A DNA stretch of 64,000 bases. It comes from Croceicoccus hydrothermalis (lineage in GTDB: Bacteria > Pseudomonadota > Alphaproteobacteria > Sphingomonadales > Sphingomonadaceae). The position numbers and the translations under genes are program-made. Positions 34,132 through 43,213 of the stretch are shown here, in pieces; position 1 is the stretch's first letter; every line of letters starts with the position of its first letter. Under the pieces are notes generated by a model. It was given only the letters and a program-made list of their open reading frames with translations, did no database searches and had not been told where the DNA came from. Where the stretch lies: positions 1-64,000 of the forward strand of contig NZ_JAIQCI010000014.1 in assembly GCF_022378335.1 (NCBI RefSeq), read 5' to 3'.

Positions 34132-34659
34132 TTAGGGTTCGACCGGGTTCGAGATGAACCCGACAGTGGGATAGCCCGCGGCCTGGATCTGATAGATCGC
34201 GCCGGCCACGCATTTCCAGGGCGCGTCGACGTCGCCGCGAATATGCACCTGGGGGATCTTTTCCGGATCGTTGGCGATGGCCTCGGGGCCACCTTCGCGC
34301 TCGATGATCGCGTCGAGACGGTCGAACGCCTGCTCCTGCAATTCGTCCGAGCTGACGGGCACGATATTGTTGAAATACACGCGGCACTGGCCGTCGCGCG
34401 ATGCACCGGTATAGCCGGGTTCACCCGGGCTGCGGCCGGCCGAATCCGTGGAGGTCACCGACAGAAGAAGGTTTTCCACCTTGTCCTGCGATTCCTCGGA
34501 CACCAGCACCGGTATCTCCAGATTTTCGATCGTCTGGATCGCGACGGGAACCGCGATCAGGAAGATGATCAAGAGCACCAGCATCACGTCAACGAGTGGC
34601 GTGGTGTTGATGTCGGACATCGGGGCGCCTTCGCCGCCGGATCCCGCAGAAATCGCCAT
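34132..34659 (-). CDS. exbD: Second ExbD/TolR-type protein
   Basis: A 175-residue paralogue of the downstream ExbD. The membrane segment SDINTTPLVDVMLVLLIIFLIAV keeps the proton-path Asp. The periplasmic part is longer than its neighbour's and ends in RGDVDAPWKCVAGAIYQIQAAGYPTVGFIS. Two Cys residues in the periplasmic domain (near CRVYF and WKCVAG) could form a disulfide. ExbB lies upstream with a 138-base gap that contains a short GC-rich hairpin. The two ExbDs probably form a heteromeric stator with ExbB. Confidence 0.92.
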   Translation of the reverse strand: MAISAGSGGEGAPMSDINTTPLVDVMLVLLIIFLIAVPVAIQTIENLEIPVLVSEESQDKVENLLLSVTSTDSAGRSPGEPGYTGASRDGQCRVYFNNIVPVSSDELQEQAFDRLDAIIEREGGPEAIANDPEKIPQVHIRGDVDAPWKCVAGAIYQIQAAGYPTVGFISNPVEP

Positions 34660-34797
34660 TATCTCATCCTATCTCGTACTTGTTCGCTCCCTGTTCGGGA
34701 ACATGCCGCCTGTCGCCTCGTGCATGGGGAGGGCGACAGGAGAATTGGCCCCGAGGGGCAGACCGGCGGCACCGATCACGGCGCCGCCGGGTAACGC

Positions 34798-35613
34798 TTA
34801 CTTCTTGACCGTGGTGGTGGTCGTGGTCGTGCCGGTCGCGGGCGCGGTGGCCGGCTTCTTCGTCGTGGCACCGGCCGAGGTCGTCGCGGTCTTGGTCGAA
34901 GCGGTCGCGATCGCGGGCTTCACATTGCCGCCCGAGGTGATGTTGGCGAGCACGTCGGTCGAGAAGCCGTTGAGCTGCTCGGCAATGCGCTTGTTGCGCG
35001 ACTGCAGGTAGTTGTAGGCGAGCACGGCCGGAACGGCGACGAGTAGACCCAGCGCGGTCATGATCAGAGCTTCACCGACGGGGCCGGCGACCTTATCGAT
35101 CGAGGCCGAACCGGCGATGCCGATGTTGATCAGAGCGCGGTAGATGCCGACCACGGTACCGAACAGACCGATGAACGGTGCGGTCGCGCCGACGGTGGCG
35201 AGGAAGGGCAGGCCACCGGCGAGGCGGGCATTGACCATCGCTTCCGACCGGGCGAGCGAGCCGTGCAGCCAATCGTGCGCTTCGAGGCTGTCGGTCATCT
35301 TGGTGTGCTGTTCCTGCGCGGCGATGCCGTCATCGACGAGCTGACGATAGGCGGTGTTCTTGCCGAGCTTGCCGGCGCCTTCGCGCAGCGAGGGCGCGCG
35401 CCAGAAGGATGTGCGCACTTCGCGGCCCTGTTTCAGGATCTTGTTCTGCTCGAACCATTTCGTGAACAGGATGTAGAACGAACCGAAGGACATCACGCCG
35501 AGAATGGCGACGGTGGCGTAGGCGATGAAACCGCCCTGCTCGAGCGCTTCGGCAAAACCGAACTTGTTCTGCGGAGCGGCTTCGCCGGCCGCGGCAAGGA
35601 TTTCGATGAGCAT
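34798..35613 (-). CDS. exbB: ExbB/TolQ-type proton channel protein
   Basis: A 271-residue member of the MotA/TolQ/ExbB proton channel family. The first helix is near residue 30 (YATVAILGVMSFGSFYILF). A long cytoplasmic stretch follows, and two further helices appear at LPFLATVGATAPFIGLFGTVVGIY and ALIMTALGLLVAVPAVLAYNYL, the conserved family core. The C-terminus is an unusual low-complexity Thr/Ala/Lys tail (about residues 230-271, including a run of Thr) that is not part of the fold. It lies between tonB upstream and the two exbD genes downstream. Confidence 0.94.
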   Translation of the reverse strand: MLIEILAAAGEAAPQNKFGFAEALEQGGFIAYATVAILGVMSFGSFYILFTKWFEQNKILKQGREVRTSFWRAPSLREGAGKLGKNTAYRQLVDDGIAAQEQHTKMTDSLEAHDWLHGSLARSEAMVNARLAGGLPFLATVGATAPFIGLFGTVVGIYRALINIGIAGSASIDKVAGPVGEALIMTALGLLVAVPAVLAYNYLQSRNKRIAEQLNGFSTDVLANITSGGNVKPAIATASTKTATTSAGATTKKPATAPATGTTTTTTTVKK

Positions 35614-35688
35614 TGGGTTAATTCCTTATGATCGAATATTTGATGAGGGAGAATGGCCGGGCGGACGCAGGTTCATCCGCCCTGCCGA

Positions 35689-36387
<699 letters not shown>

Positions 36388-36767
36388 TCAGATGCATCAC
36401 TCCATTACTTCCCCGGGCAGAACGCGGATGCGAACGGCCGTGTAAAAAGAACGAACCGGTCTTGTCGACCGGATCGTACGCCCCATGTATACCCCTGCCG
36501 GCTGTACCGGGCGAGGGCTGCCGGCAGGCAGGACGCCAAATGTCCCGCAAACCGTTGAACCCGCGCAAAACGCAAACCGGTCTCAAGCCGGCTAATGATC
36601 GAAGCTTTAACGGCGAAGCGGCACCCACGCAATTGCTTTGTCGATTAACCCTTAATTCAGCACGTCTGTTGTTCTTTGTGCGGACAGTTTATGACATGGA
36701 AGGCCTGCCCGGTTCGATGTTCTCGCGCCACCTACGGGCGGCGCATCCGCAAACCTGGTGTAGCCTT
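36388..36767. other. 380-base divergent intergenic region
   Basis: Lies between tonB (-) and an unknown secreted protein (+). It has imperfect GC-rich repeats (CCGGCTG...CTGCCGGCAGGC near 36497-36530) and an AT-rich stretch at about 36640-36690 that is a likely promoter area. No gene with a ribosome site and conserved product was found. Confidence 0.5.
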
Positions 36768-37640
36768 ATGCAAGTATCCTTCGGTCGCGGCCTGACACTG
36801 GCTTTTTTGACAGGGTCGATGTCGCTCGCGACCTTGTCCGTCCCGACCATCGCGCAGCCGTCCACGACGCAGGCGAACGCCCCTGTCGAATCGCAGCTTC
36901 CCTATGCCGACCTCGTCGATCTGGCGGCCGGTGCGCCGCTGACCGTGCTGGGCACCGTCCGGCGGGCCAGCACGCTCGATGACGACCGCACGGGGCCGGT
37001 TCGCGCGGGCTGGGCACGGGTATATGTGGAGGTCGAAACGGATCGCCTTATCGCGGGTACGACCCCGGTGGGGGAAAAGCTCAGATTCCTTGCCGACGTC
37101 CGGCGCGACCGGCGCGGCAAGGTGCCCAAGCTCAAGAATCGCGATGTCGTGCTATTTGCGCGCCCCGTGCCCGGGCGCCCCGGTGAATTGCAGCTTGTCG
37201 CGCCCGACGCGATGCTCCCGGTCGAGGCGGTGGGTACGGCAAGGCTGCGCGAATTGGCGGCGCAATTGCTCGACCCGGCCGCGCCGCCGGTCGTGACGGG
37301 TGTGCGCGATGCGTGGCACACCCCCGGCAATCTCGCCGGAGAGGGCGAGACGCAGATCTTCCTCGACACGCCGGGCGAGGAAGCGGCCTCCATCACCATC
37401 GTCCGCCGCCCGGGGCAGGCGCCGCGCTGGGGTCTTTCGATTGGCGAGCTGGTCAATTCCGACAGTCGCCCACCCGAACGCGGTACGCTGGCGTGGTACC
37501 GGCTTGCCTGCGCGCTTCCGGCGAATTTGCCGCAATCGGCGCTGTCCTCGGCCAATCCGGCACACCGGGAGGCTGCCGTGGCCGATTATGCGCTCGTCAT
37601 CGAGGAGCTGGGCACGTGCGAACGGACGCGGGTATTCTGA
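36768..37640 (+). CDS. Putative secreted protein of unknown function
   Basis: A 290-residue protein I do not recognise. From ATG 36768 the N-terminus is a plausible signal peptide (LTLAFLTGSMSLATLSVPTIAQ). The mature part has a beta-rich segment with LTVLGTVRRAS, a repeated RRDRRGKVPKL-like basic stretch and FLDTPGEEAASITIVRR. The ending TLAWYRLACALPANLP...RTRVF is conserved-looking, with two Cys residues. It is followed by a 137-base gap before hom. The frame is open upstream for 150 codons, but codon use and the signal peptide support the chosen start. A periplasmic location is inferred. Confidence 0.65.
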   Translation: MQVSFGRGLTLAFLTGSMSLATLSVPTIAQPSTTQANAPVESQLPYADLVDLAAGAPLTVLGTVRRASTLDDDRTGPVRAGWARVYVEVETDRLIAGTTPVGEKLRFLADVRRDRRGKVPKLKNRDVVLFARPVPGRPGELQLVAPDAMLPVEAVGTARLRELAAQLLDPAAPPVVTGVRDAWHTPGNLAGEGETQIFLDTPGEEAASITIVRRPGQAPRWGLSIGELVNSDSRPPERGTLAWYRLACALPANLPQSALSSANPAHREAAVADYALVIEELGTCERTRVF

Positions 37641-37777
37641 AATTACGATCGAAGGGCGCTGTTCGGCACGCCCGATGACGTGCGTCACCGCCCTGGCGCA
37701 AGACTATTGCGGTTCCCCTCTGGCCAACGGGCGTTTGCTCGCCTAACCCGCTCCGGCCAAAAGGAGGACACTATTCA

Positions 37778-39094
37778 ATGACCGAGCCGCTGCGCATCGC
37801 CCTTGCCGGCCTTGGCACCGTGGGTGCCGGGGTCATTCGCCTGATCGAGACCAATGCCGATCTGCTGACCCGCCGGGCCGGACGCGAAATTTGCATTACC
37901 GCCGTGAGTGCGCGCGATCGCGGCAAGGATCGCGGCGTGGACTTGTCGCCCTATGCATGGGAGGACGACATGACCGCGATGGCCGCGCGCGACGATGTCG
38001 ATGTGGTGGTCGAACTGGTCGGCGGATCCGACGGGCCGGCGCTGACGCTGGCGCGGCGGGCGGTGGCGCAGGGCAAGAGCTTCGTCACCGCGAACAAGGC
38101 GATGGTCGCGCATCATGGCCTCGCGCTTGCCCGCGAGGCCGAGGCCGCGGGCGTCGCCATGAAGTTCGAGGCCGCGGTCGCCGGCGGCATTCCGGTGATC
38201 AAGGGTCTGCGCGAGGGGGCCGCCGCCAACGCGATCGAGCGGGTTTACGGCATTCTCAACGGGACGTGCAATTACATCCTTTCGACGATGGAGGATACCG
38301 GCGCCGATTTCGCCGACGTCCTCGCCGAGGCGCAGGCCATGGGCTATGCCGAGGCGGACCCCAGCTTCGACATCGACGGGATCGATGCGGGGCACAAGTT
38401 GTCGATCATGGCCAGCATCGCCTTTGGAACCGAGCTCGACTTCGCGAATGTCGGGGCCGACGGCATCCGCCGCATCCTGTCTGCCGACATCGCGCAGGCC
38501 GATGCCCTGGGCTACGTGATTCGGCTTCTGGGTATGGCGAATGTCGAACCGGCCACCGATGCGGCGGACGGCGACACGGTCCGCCTGTTCCAGCGTGTCC
38601 ACCCTTTTCTCGTGCCCAAGGACCACCCGCTCGCCCATGTCGACGGCGCGACCAATGCCGTCGTCGCGGAGGGCAATTTTTCGGGTCGCCTGCTGTTTCA
38701 GGGGGCGGGCGCCGGCGACGGGCCGACGGCGAGCGCGGTCGTCGCCGACATCATCGACATTGCGCGCGGCGAAATCGGCGCGCCGTTCTCCATCCCCGTG
38801 TCCGAGCTTAACCCCACTGCGCCTGCACAGACCGGCCACCGCACCGGCAAGGCCTATCTGCGCTTTCAGGTGGTCGACAAGCCCGGCGTGCTGGCCGAGC
38901 TGGCGGCGGCGATGCGCGATGCGGGCGTCTCGATCGAGAGCCTCATTCAGAAGGGCGCGGGCGACGGACCCGTGCTCGTCGCGATGGTCACGCACGAGGG
39001 CGAGGAAGCCTGCGTCGACAAGGCGGTCGAACTGCTTTCCGGCTCGCCCAGCCTGGTCGAGGCGCCGCTCGTCATGCATATTCTCAAGCAATAG
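37778..39094 (+). CDS. hom: Homoserine dehydrogenase
   Basis: Reduces aspartate semialdehyde to homoserine, the branch point to threonine, methionine and isoleucine. The 438-residue protein has the NAD(P)-binding LAGLGTVGAGV at the N-terminus, VTANKAMVA, the catalytic FEAAVAGGIPVIKGLREG and LNGTCNYILSTME, and DIDGIDAGHKL. A C-terminal ACT domain (from YLRFQVVDKPGVLAELAAAM) suggests allosteric control by threonine. It is monofunctional, with no aspartate kinase fused. A GGAGGA-like site precedes the ATG. It is followed by glpX in the same direction with a 109-base gap. Confidence 0.96.
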   Translation: MTEPLRIALAGLGTVGAGVIRLIETNADLLTRRAGREICITAVSARDRGKDRGVDLSPYAWEDDMTAMAARDDVDVVVELVGGSDGPALTLARRAVAQGKSFVTANKAMVAHHGLALAREAEAAGVAMKFEAAVAGGIPVIKGLREGAAANAIERVYGILNGTCNYILSTMEDTGADFADVLAEAQAMGYAEADPSFDIDGIDAGHKLSIMASIAFGTELDFANVGADGIRRILSADIAQADALGYVIRLLGMANVEPATDAADGDTVRLFQRVHPFLVPKDHPLAHVDGATNAVVAEGNFSGRLLFQGAGAGDGPTASAVVADIIDIARGEIGAPFSIPVSELNPTAPAQTGHRTGKAYLRFQVVDKPGVLAELAAAMRDAGVSIESLIQKGAGDGPVLVAMVTHEGEEACVDKAVELLSGSPSLVEAPLVMHILKQ

Positions 39095-39203
39095 GGTCGG
39101 GCGGGCTTTATCCCTGTTTGCATTCGTATAATAAAGCGCGGGTCGGCGCCTGTTTTCATGCGCCGCACGCCCGCATTCCGCCAACAGCGACAGGAACACC
39201 GAC

Positions 39204-40181
39204 GTGACCAAGCCCGTGCCCAGCAATGCTCTCGACCGTGTGCTCGTTCTCGAAATGGTCCGTGTCACGGAGGCGGCGGCGATGGCGGCCTCCCGTCTGG
39301 TCGGGCGCGGCGATGAGAAGGCCGCCGACGCCGCCGCCGTCGAAGCCATGCGCAAGGCGTTCGACGAGCTTTACATGGATGGCACCGTCGTCATCGGCGA
39401 GGGCGAGCGGGACGAGGCGCCCATGCTCTATATCGGGGAGAAGGTCGGCGGCGCGCCGGGGACCGGGCCCAAGATCGACATCGCGCTCGACCCGCTCGAA
39501 GGAACGACGATCACCGCGAAGGCGGGGCCCAATTCGCTCGCCGTGCTGGCCGCGGCGGAGGAAGGGTGCCTGCTCAATGCGCCCGACGTATATATGGACA
39601 AGATCGCAGTCGGCCCCGGCTATCCCCCCGATGTAATCGACCTCGACAAGAGCCCGACCGAAAACGTGAAGGCGGTCGCCAAGGCGAAGGGCGTGGAGCC
39701 GCACGAGATCATCGCCTGCGTGCTCGACCGTCCGCGCCATGAAAAGATCATTGCCGAATTGCGTGCGCTGGGCTGCGGCATCGTGATGATCCCCGATGGC
39801 GACGTTGCCGGCGTAATCGCGACGACCGATCCCGACACCACCATCGACATCTACATGGGGTCGGGCGGCGCACCCGAAGGGGTGCTGGCCTGCGCTGCGC
39901 TGCGCTGCGTCGGGGGGCAGTTCAAGGGGCGGCTTCTGTTCCGCAATGACGATGAACGGGCGCGCGCGGCCAAATGGGGAATCGACGATCTCGACCGGAT
40001 CTACGATCTCACCGATCTGGCACGCGGTGACTGCATCTTTGCTGCGACCGGGGTGACCGACGGTTCGCTGCTCGAAGGGGTGAAGCGGCGCAAGGGCGGG
40101 CTCGTCACCACCGAGAGCGTCGTCATGCGCGCCTCGTCCGGCACGGTGCGCTGGGTCCGGGGCGAACATCACAACGGGTGA
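39204..40181 (+). CDS. glpX: Class II fructose-1,6-bisphosphatase
   Basis: Hydrolyses fructose-1,6-bisphosphate in gluconeogenesis. The 325-residue GlpX-type enzyme has AAMAASRLVGRGDEKAAD, the metal site VIGEGERDEAPMLYIGE and ALDPLEGTT, and the late GVTDGSLLEGVKRR. A GTG at 39204 is the start, preceded by an ACAGGAAC ribosome region. It stands 109 bases after hom. This class is distinct from the Fbp class I enzyme and typical of alphaproteobacteria. The 213-base gap to prs holds no gene. Confidence 0.95.
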   Translation: MTKPVPSNALDRVLVLEMVRVTEAAAMAASRLVGRGDEKAADAAAVEAMRKAFDELYMDGTVVIGEGERDEAPMLYIGEKVGGAPGTGPKIDIALDPLEGTTITAKAGPNSLAVLAAAEEGCLLNAPDVYMDKIAVGPGYPPDVIDLDKSPTENVKAVAKAKGVEPHEIIACVLDRPRHEKIIAELRALGCGIVMIPDGDVAGVIATTDPDTTIDIYMGSGGAPEGVLACAALRCVGGQFKGRLLFRNDDERARAAKWGIDDLDRIYDLTDLARGDCIFAATGVTDGSLLEGVKRRKGGLVTTESVVMRASSGTVRWVRGEHHNG

Positions 40182-40394
40182 GCGGTGGAGCAGCGGGGCG
40201 CGATAGGCCGCGCGTCTTTAATCCGGACTGGACAAAGGTGCCGCGCGGCATGACCGTTGCGGCCCCTTTATCGTGTGCAGAGGCGCGCCCAATGTTGCAA
40301 TTGTGCGACCGTGCGCTAGGGACGCAAGCCATTGAGGGATCACCAACGGACGGCCCGGACCGGTGCCGCTTTCGACCAATAGCGGGAACGCGCA

Positions 40395-41330
40395 ATGAAG
40401 ATCATGTCGGGCAATGCCAACCTGCCGCTGGCGCGGGCCATCGCGGGCTATCTCGAAACGCCGATGACCGATGTCAGCGTGCGGCGTTTCGCGGACGAGG
40501 AAATCTTCGTCGAAATTCACGAGAACGTTCGCGGCGAGGATGTGTTCGTCGTGCAGTCGACCAGCTTTCCCGCCAATGACAATCTCATGGAACTGCTGAT
40601 CTGCATCGATGCGCTCAAACGCGCGTCGGCGCGGCGGATCACGGCGGTCGTCCCCTATTTCGGCTATGCAAGGCAGGACCGCAAGCCCGGCCCGCGCACG
40701 CCGATCTCGGCCAAGCTGGTTGCCGATCTCATCACCCGCGCCGGGGCCGACCGGGTATTGTCGGTCGATCTGCACGCCGGACAGATTCAGGGCTTCTTCG
40801 ACATTCCGACCGACAATCTTTACGCCGCGCCCGCGATGGCCGCGGATATTCAGGCGCGCTACGGCGATCAGGATCTGATGGTCGTATCGCCCGACGTGGG
40901 CGGCGTGGTGCGCGCGCGCGCCCTTGCGAAGCGGCTCGAGAATGCGCCGCTCGCCATCGTGGACAAGCGGCGCGACCGTCCCGGCGAATCGGAGGTGATG
41001 AACATCATCGGCGAGGTCGAGGGGCGGCATTGCATCCTCATCGACGATATCATCGATTCGGGCGGCACGCTGTGCAACGCGGCGCAGGCGTTGCTCGACC
41101 AGGGGGCGAAATCGGTCGCGGCCTATATCACCCATGGCGTGCTTTCGGGCGGCGCGGTGGCGAAGGTTTCGGGCAGCGCGCTGACCGAGCTTGTCATTAC
41201 CGACACGATTCGCGCAACCGACGCCGCGCGCGACAGCGACAAGATCCGCATCCTGTCCATCGCCACGCTCATCGGCGAGGCGATCCGCCGCATCGCCGAT
41301 GAAAGCAGCGTGTCGAGCCTGTTCGACTGA
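40395..41330 (+). CDS. prs: Ribose-phosphate pyrophosphokinase
   Basis: Makes PRPP from ribose-5-phosphate and ATP for purine, pyrimidine, histidine and NAD synthesis. The 311-residue enzyme has the early [47 protein letters not shown] (flexible loop), [18 protein letters not shown], and the PRPP-binding [19 protein letters not shown]. Length and motifs are standard for class I enzymes. The stop overlaps the next gene (TGATG), so prs and the phosphatase gene are co-translated. Confidence 0.96.
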   Translation: MKIMSGNANLPLARAIAGYLETPMTDVSVRRFADEEIFVEIHENVRGEDVFVVQSTSFPANDNLMELLICIDALKRASARRITAVVPYFGYARQDRKPGPRTPISAKLVADLITRAGADRVLSVDLHAGQIQGFFDIPTDNLYAAPAMAADIQARYGDQDLMVVSPDVGGVVRARALAKRLENAPLAIVDKRRDRPGESEVMNIIGEVEGRHCILIDDIIDSGGTLCNAAQALLDQGAKSVAAYITHGVLSGGAVAKVSGSALTELVITDTIRATDAARDSDKIRILSIATLIGEAIRRIADESSVSSLFD

Positions 41331-42112
41331 TGCGGATCGCGGACGATATCGCGCTGGCGCAGCGTCTGGCCGATGCGGCGGGCGCGGCGATTCGCCCGCA
41401 TTTCCGCACCGCCCTGGATACAGAGCGCAAGGGCGATGCCAGCCCGGTCACCGTCGCCGACCGGGAGGCGGAGGCCGCAATGCGCGAAATTCTCACCGCC
41501 GAGCGGCTCGATGACGGCATCATTGGCGAGGAATACGGTGTCGATCGCCCCGGGGCGAAACGCCAATGGGTGCTTGACCCCATTGACGGCACGGCGGGTT
41601 TCCTCGCCGGAAGGGCAATGTTCGGCACGCTGATCGCGCTGATGGTGGATGGCTGGCCGGTGCTTGGCGTGCTGGATCAACCGATCGCGCGCGAACGCTG
41701 GATCGGGGCGGCGGGGCTGCCGACGACGCTGAACGGGGCCGAGGTGCGCACGCGCCGCTGCCGCGAGCTTGGCGAGGCGACGCTGGCCACCACCGGGCCG
41801 CATTATTTCGACGATCACGACGGCGAACATTTCATGGCGCTTGCGGCAAAGACCGATCACAGGCGCATGGTGATGGGCGGCGATTGCTACAATTATGCCA
41901 TGCTGGCGACAGGGCAGCTCGACATCGTGGCCGAGGCCGGGCTGAAGCTTTACGACTGGGCCGCGCTGGTCCCCATCGTCGAGGGCGCGGGCGGGACCAT
42001 GGCCGACTGGAATGGCGATCCGCTCCACGCGGACAGCGACGGGCACGTCATCGCGCTGGGCGAACCGGCGCGGCTCGAAGAGGTGGTTGAGGCGCTTGCC
42101 TGTCACCATTAG
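41330..42112 (+). CDS. hisN: Inositol-monophosphatase-family phosphatase, HisN-like
   Basis: A 260-residue Mg-dependent phosphatase of the inositol monophosphatase family, most similar to the HisN type that performs the histidinol-phosphate phosphatase step in many alphaproteobacteria. Metal-binding motifs are GEEYG (first acid) and LDPIDGTAGFLAG, with GDCYNYAMLATGQLDIVAEAGLKLYDWAALVPIVEGAGG as the C-terminal signature. The ATG overlaps the prs stop. PRPP from Prs feeds histidine synthesis, which fits the pairing. CysQ- or SuhB-like activity cannot be excluded. Confidence 0.85.
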   Translation: MRIADDIALAQRLADAAGAAIRPHFRTALDTERKGDASPVTVADREAEAAMREILTAERLDDGIIGEEYGVDRPGAKRQWVLDPIDGTAGFLAGRAMFGTLIALMVDGWPVLGVLDQPIARERWIGAAGLPTTLNGAEVRTRRCRELGEATLATTGPHYFDDHDGEHFMALAAKTDHRRMVMGGDCYNYAMLATGQLDIVAEAGLKLYDWAALVPIVEGAGGTMADWNGDPLHADSDGHVIALGEPARLEEVVEALACHH

Positions 42113-42191
42113 GATGGCTCTCATGCGTTGTTAAGCATTTCCATGCGAACCATCGCGTTCGCATGGGCCGGGGACGACGGACGAACGAATC

Positions 42192-42401
42192 GTGATATCT
42201 TTGTTCAAGGCGATTTTTCCGGCGGCCCTCCTGACCTGGATCGTGGCGGAGGTCGCGGCGGTGCAGGGGACGCGCGCCGGCGTGCTCAACGTGCACTGGG
42301 TCATCATCGGCGACTGGAGCACGTACTGGTCGTGGCCGATGATGGGCATCGCGCTCGGGCTGTGCTGGTCGATCACCTTCATGCTCGATTCCCTGCGATA
42401 G
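42192..42401 (+). CDS. Small two-helix membrane protein
   Basis: A 69-residue hydrophobic protein with two membrane segments (FKAIFPAALLTWIVAEVAAV and WSWPMMGIALGLCWSITFML) and a Trp-rich turn (IIGDWSTYWSW). I do not recognise a named family. The start is a GTG at 42192. The codon pattern is consistent with coding DNA. It lies between hisN and rpmI with its own gaps of about 80 and 134 bases, so operon membership is uncertain. Confidence 0.65.
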   Translation: MISLFKAIFPAALLTWIVAEVAAVQGTRAGVLNVHWVIIGDWSTYWSWPMMGIALGLCWSITFMLDSLR

Positions 42402-42535
42402 GGTGCGCGAAGGCTTGCAATGTTCGGTGCGCCCGGTTATGCGCGCGGCTTCCATCGACACGTGATTTCCAAAGCCGGCCTGGCGACAAGGGCTGCCAGG
42501 GCTGGTCGGACGTGTTTCTATTCAAGGAGACGAAA

Positions 42536-42739
42536 ATGCCCAAGCTCAAGACGAAGAGCGGCGTGAAGAAGCGCTTCAAGCTCACCGCGACCGGCAAGGT
42601 CAAGCATGGCGTGGCCGGCAAGCGCCACCGTTTGATGAGCCATAACGCCAAGTATATCCGCCAGCAGCGCGGCACGAAGGTGTTGTCCGATGCGGACACC
42701 GCGACCATCAAGAAATGGGCGCCCTACGGGCTGAACTGA
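42536..42739 (+). CDS. rpmI: 50S ribosomal protein L35
   Basis: A 67-residue basic ribosomal protein (MPKLKTKSGVKKRFKLTATG, later KRHRLMSHNAKYIRQQRG). AAGGAG lies about eight bases upstream of the ATG. It is followed by rplT after 13 bases, as in nearly all bacteria. infC, which often precedes it, is not here. The 134-base leader could hold the L20-type autoregulatory structure, but I cannot define one by eye. Confidence 0.97.
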   Translation: MPKLKTKSGVKKRFKLTATGKVKHGVAGKRHRLMSHNAKYIRQQRGTKVLSDADTATIKKWAPYGLN

Positions 42740-42752
42740 GGAGGGATAGACA

Positions 42753-43112
42753 ATGGCACGCATCAAACGTGGTACGACCACGCGTCAGAAGCACAAAAGG
42801 CTTCTCGAACAGGCCAAGGGTTACCGGGGCCGCCGCAAGAACACGATTCGCGTCGCACGTCAGGCCGTCGAAAAGGCCGGGCAATACGCCTATCGCGATC
42901 GCAAGGTTAAGAAGCGCAATTTCCGCGCCCTGTGGATTCAGCGTATCAATGCCGCGGTCCGCGCCGAAGGCCTGACCTATTCGCAGTTCATGCACGGCAC
43001 GAAGCTCGCCGGTATCGAGCTTGACCGCAAGGTGATGGCCGATCTCGCCATGAATGAAAGCGCGGCCTTCACCGCGATCATCGCGCAGGCAAAAAAGGCA
43101 CTGCCCGCGTAA
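42753..43112 (+). CDS. rplT: 50S ribosomal protein L20
   Basis: A 119-residue assembly protein of the large subunit ([56 protein letters not shown]). The length is standard. GAGGAGGGA lies upstream of the ATG. It forms a two-gene operon with rpmI and is followed by a strong terminator. In other bacteria L20 represses its own operon. Confidence 0.98.
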   Translation: MARIKRGTTTRQKHKRLLEQAKGYRGRRKNTIRVARQAVEKAGQYAYRDRKVKKRNFRALWIQRINAAVRAEGLTYSQFMHGTKLAGIELDRKVMADLAMNESAAFTAIIAQAKKALPA

Positions 43113-43135
43113 GACCACGCCGGCAACCGAATGCG

Positions 43136-43177
43136 AAAAAGGCGCGGGTGGCAAATTGCCTCCCGCGCCTTTTTTTC
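43136..43177 (+). terminator. Terminator of rpmI-rplT
   Basis: AAAAAGGCGCGGG pairs with CCCGCGCCTTTTTTT across a 14-base loop, leaving a seven-T tail on the plus strand. The A-run before the stem also gives a U-run on the minus strand, so it may stop the convergent amidohydrolase transcript as well. Confidence 0.9.
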
Positions 43178-43213
43178 ATGGACGCCGCCCCGGCAAAGGG
43201 GCGGCGTCGGCGA

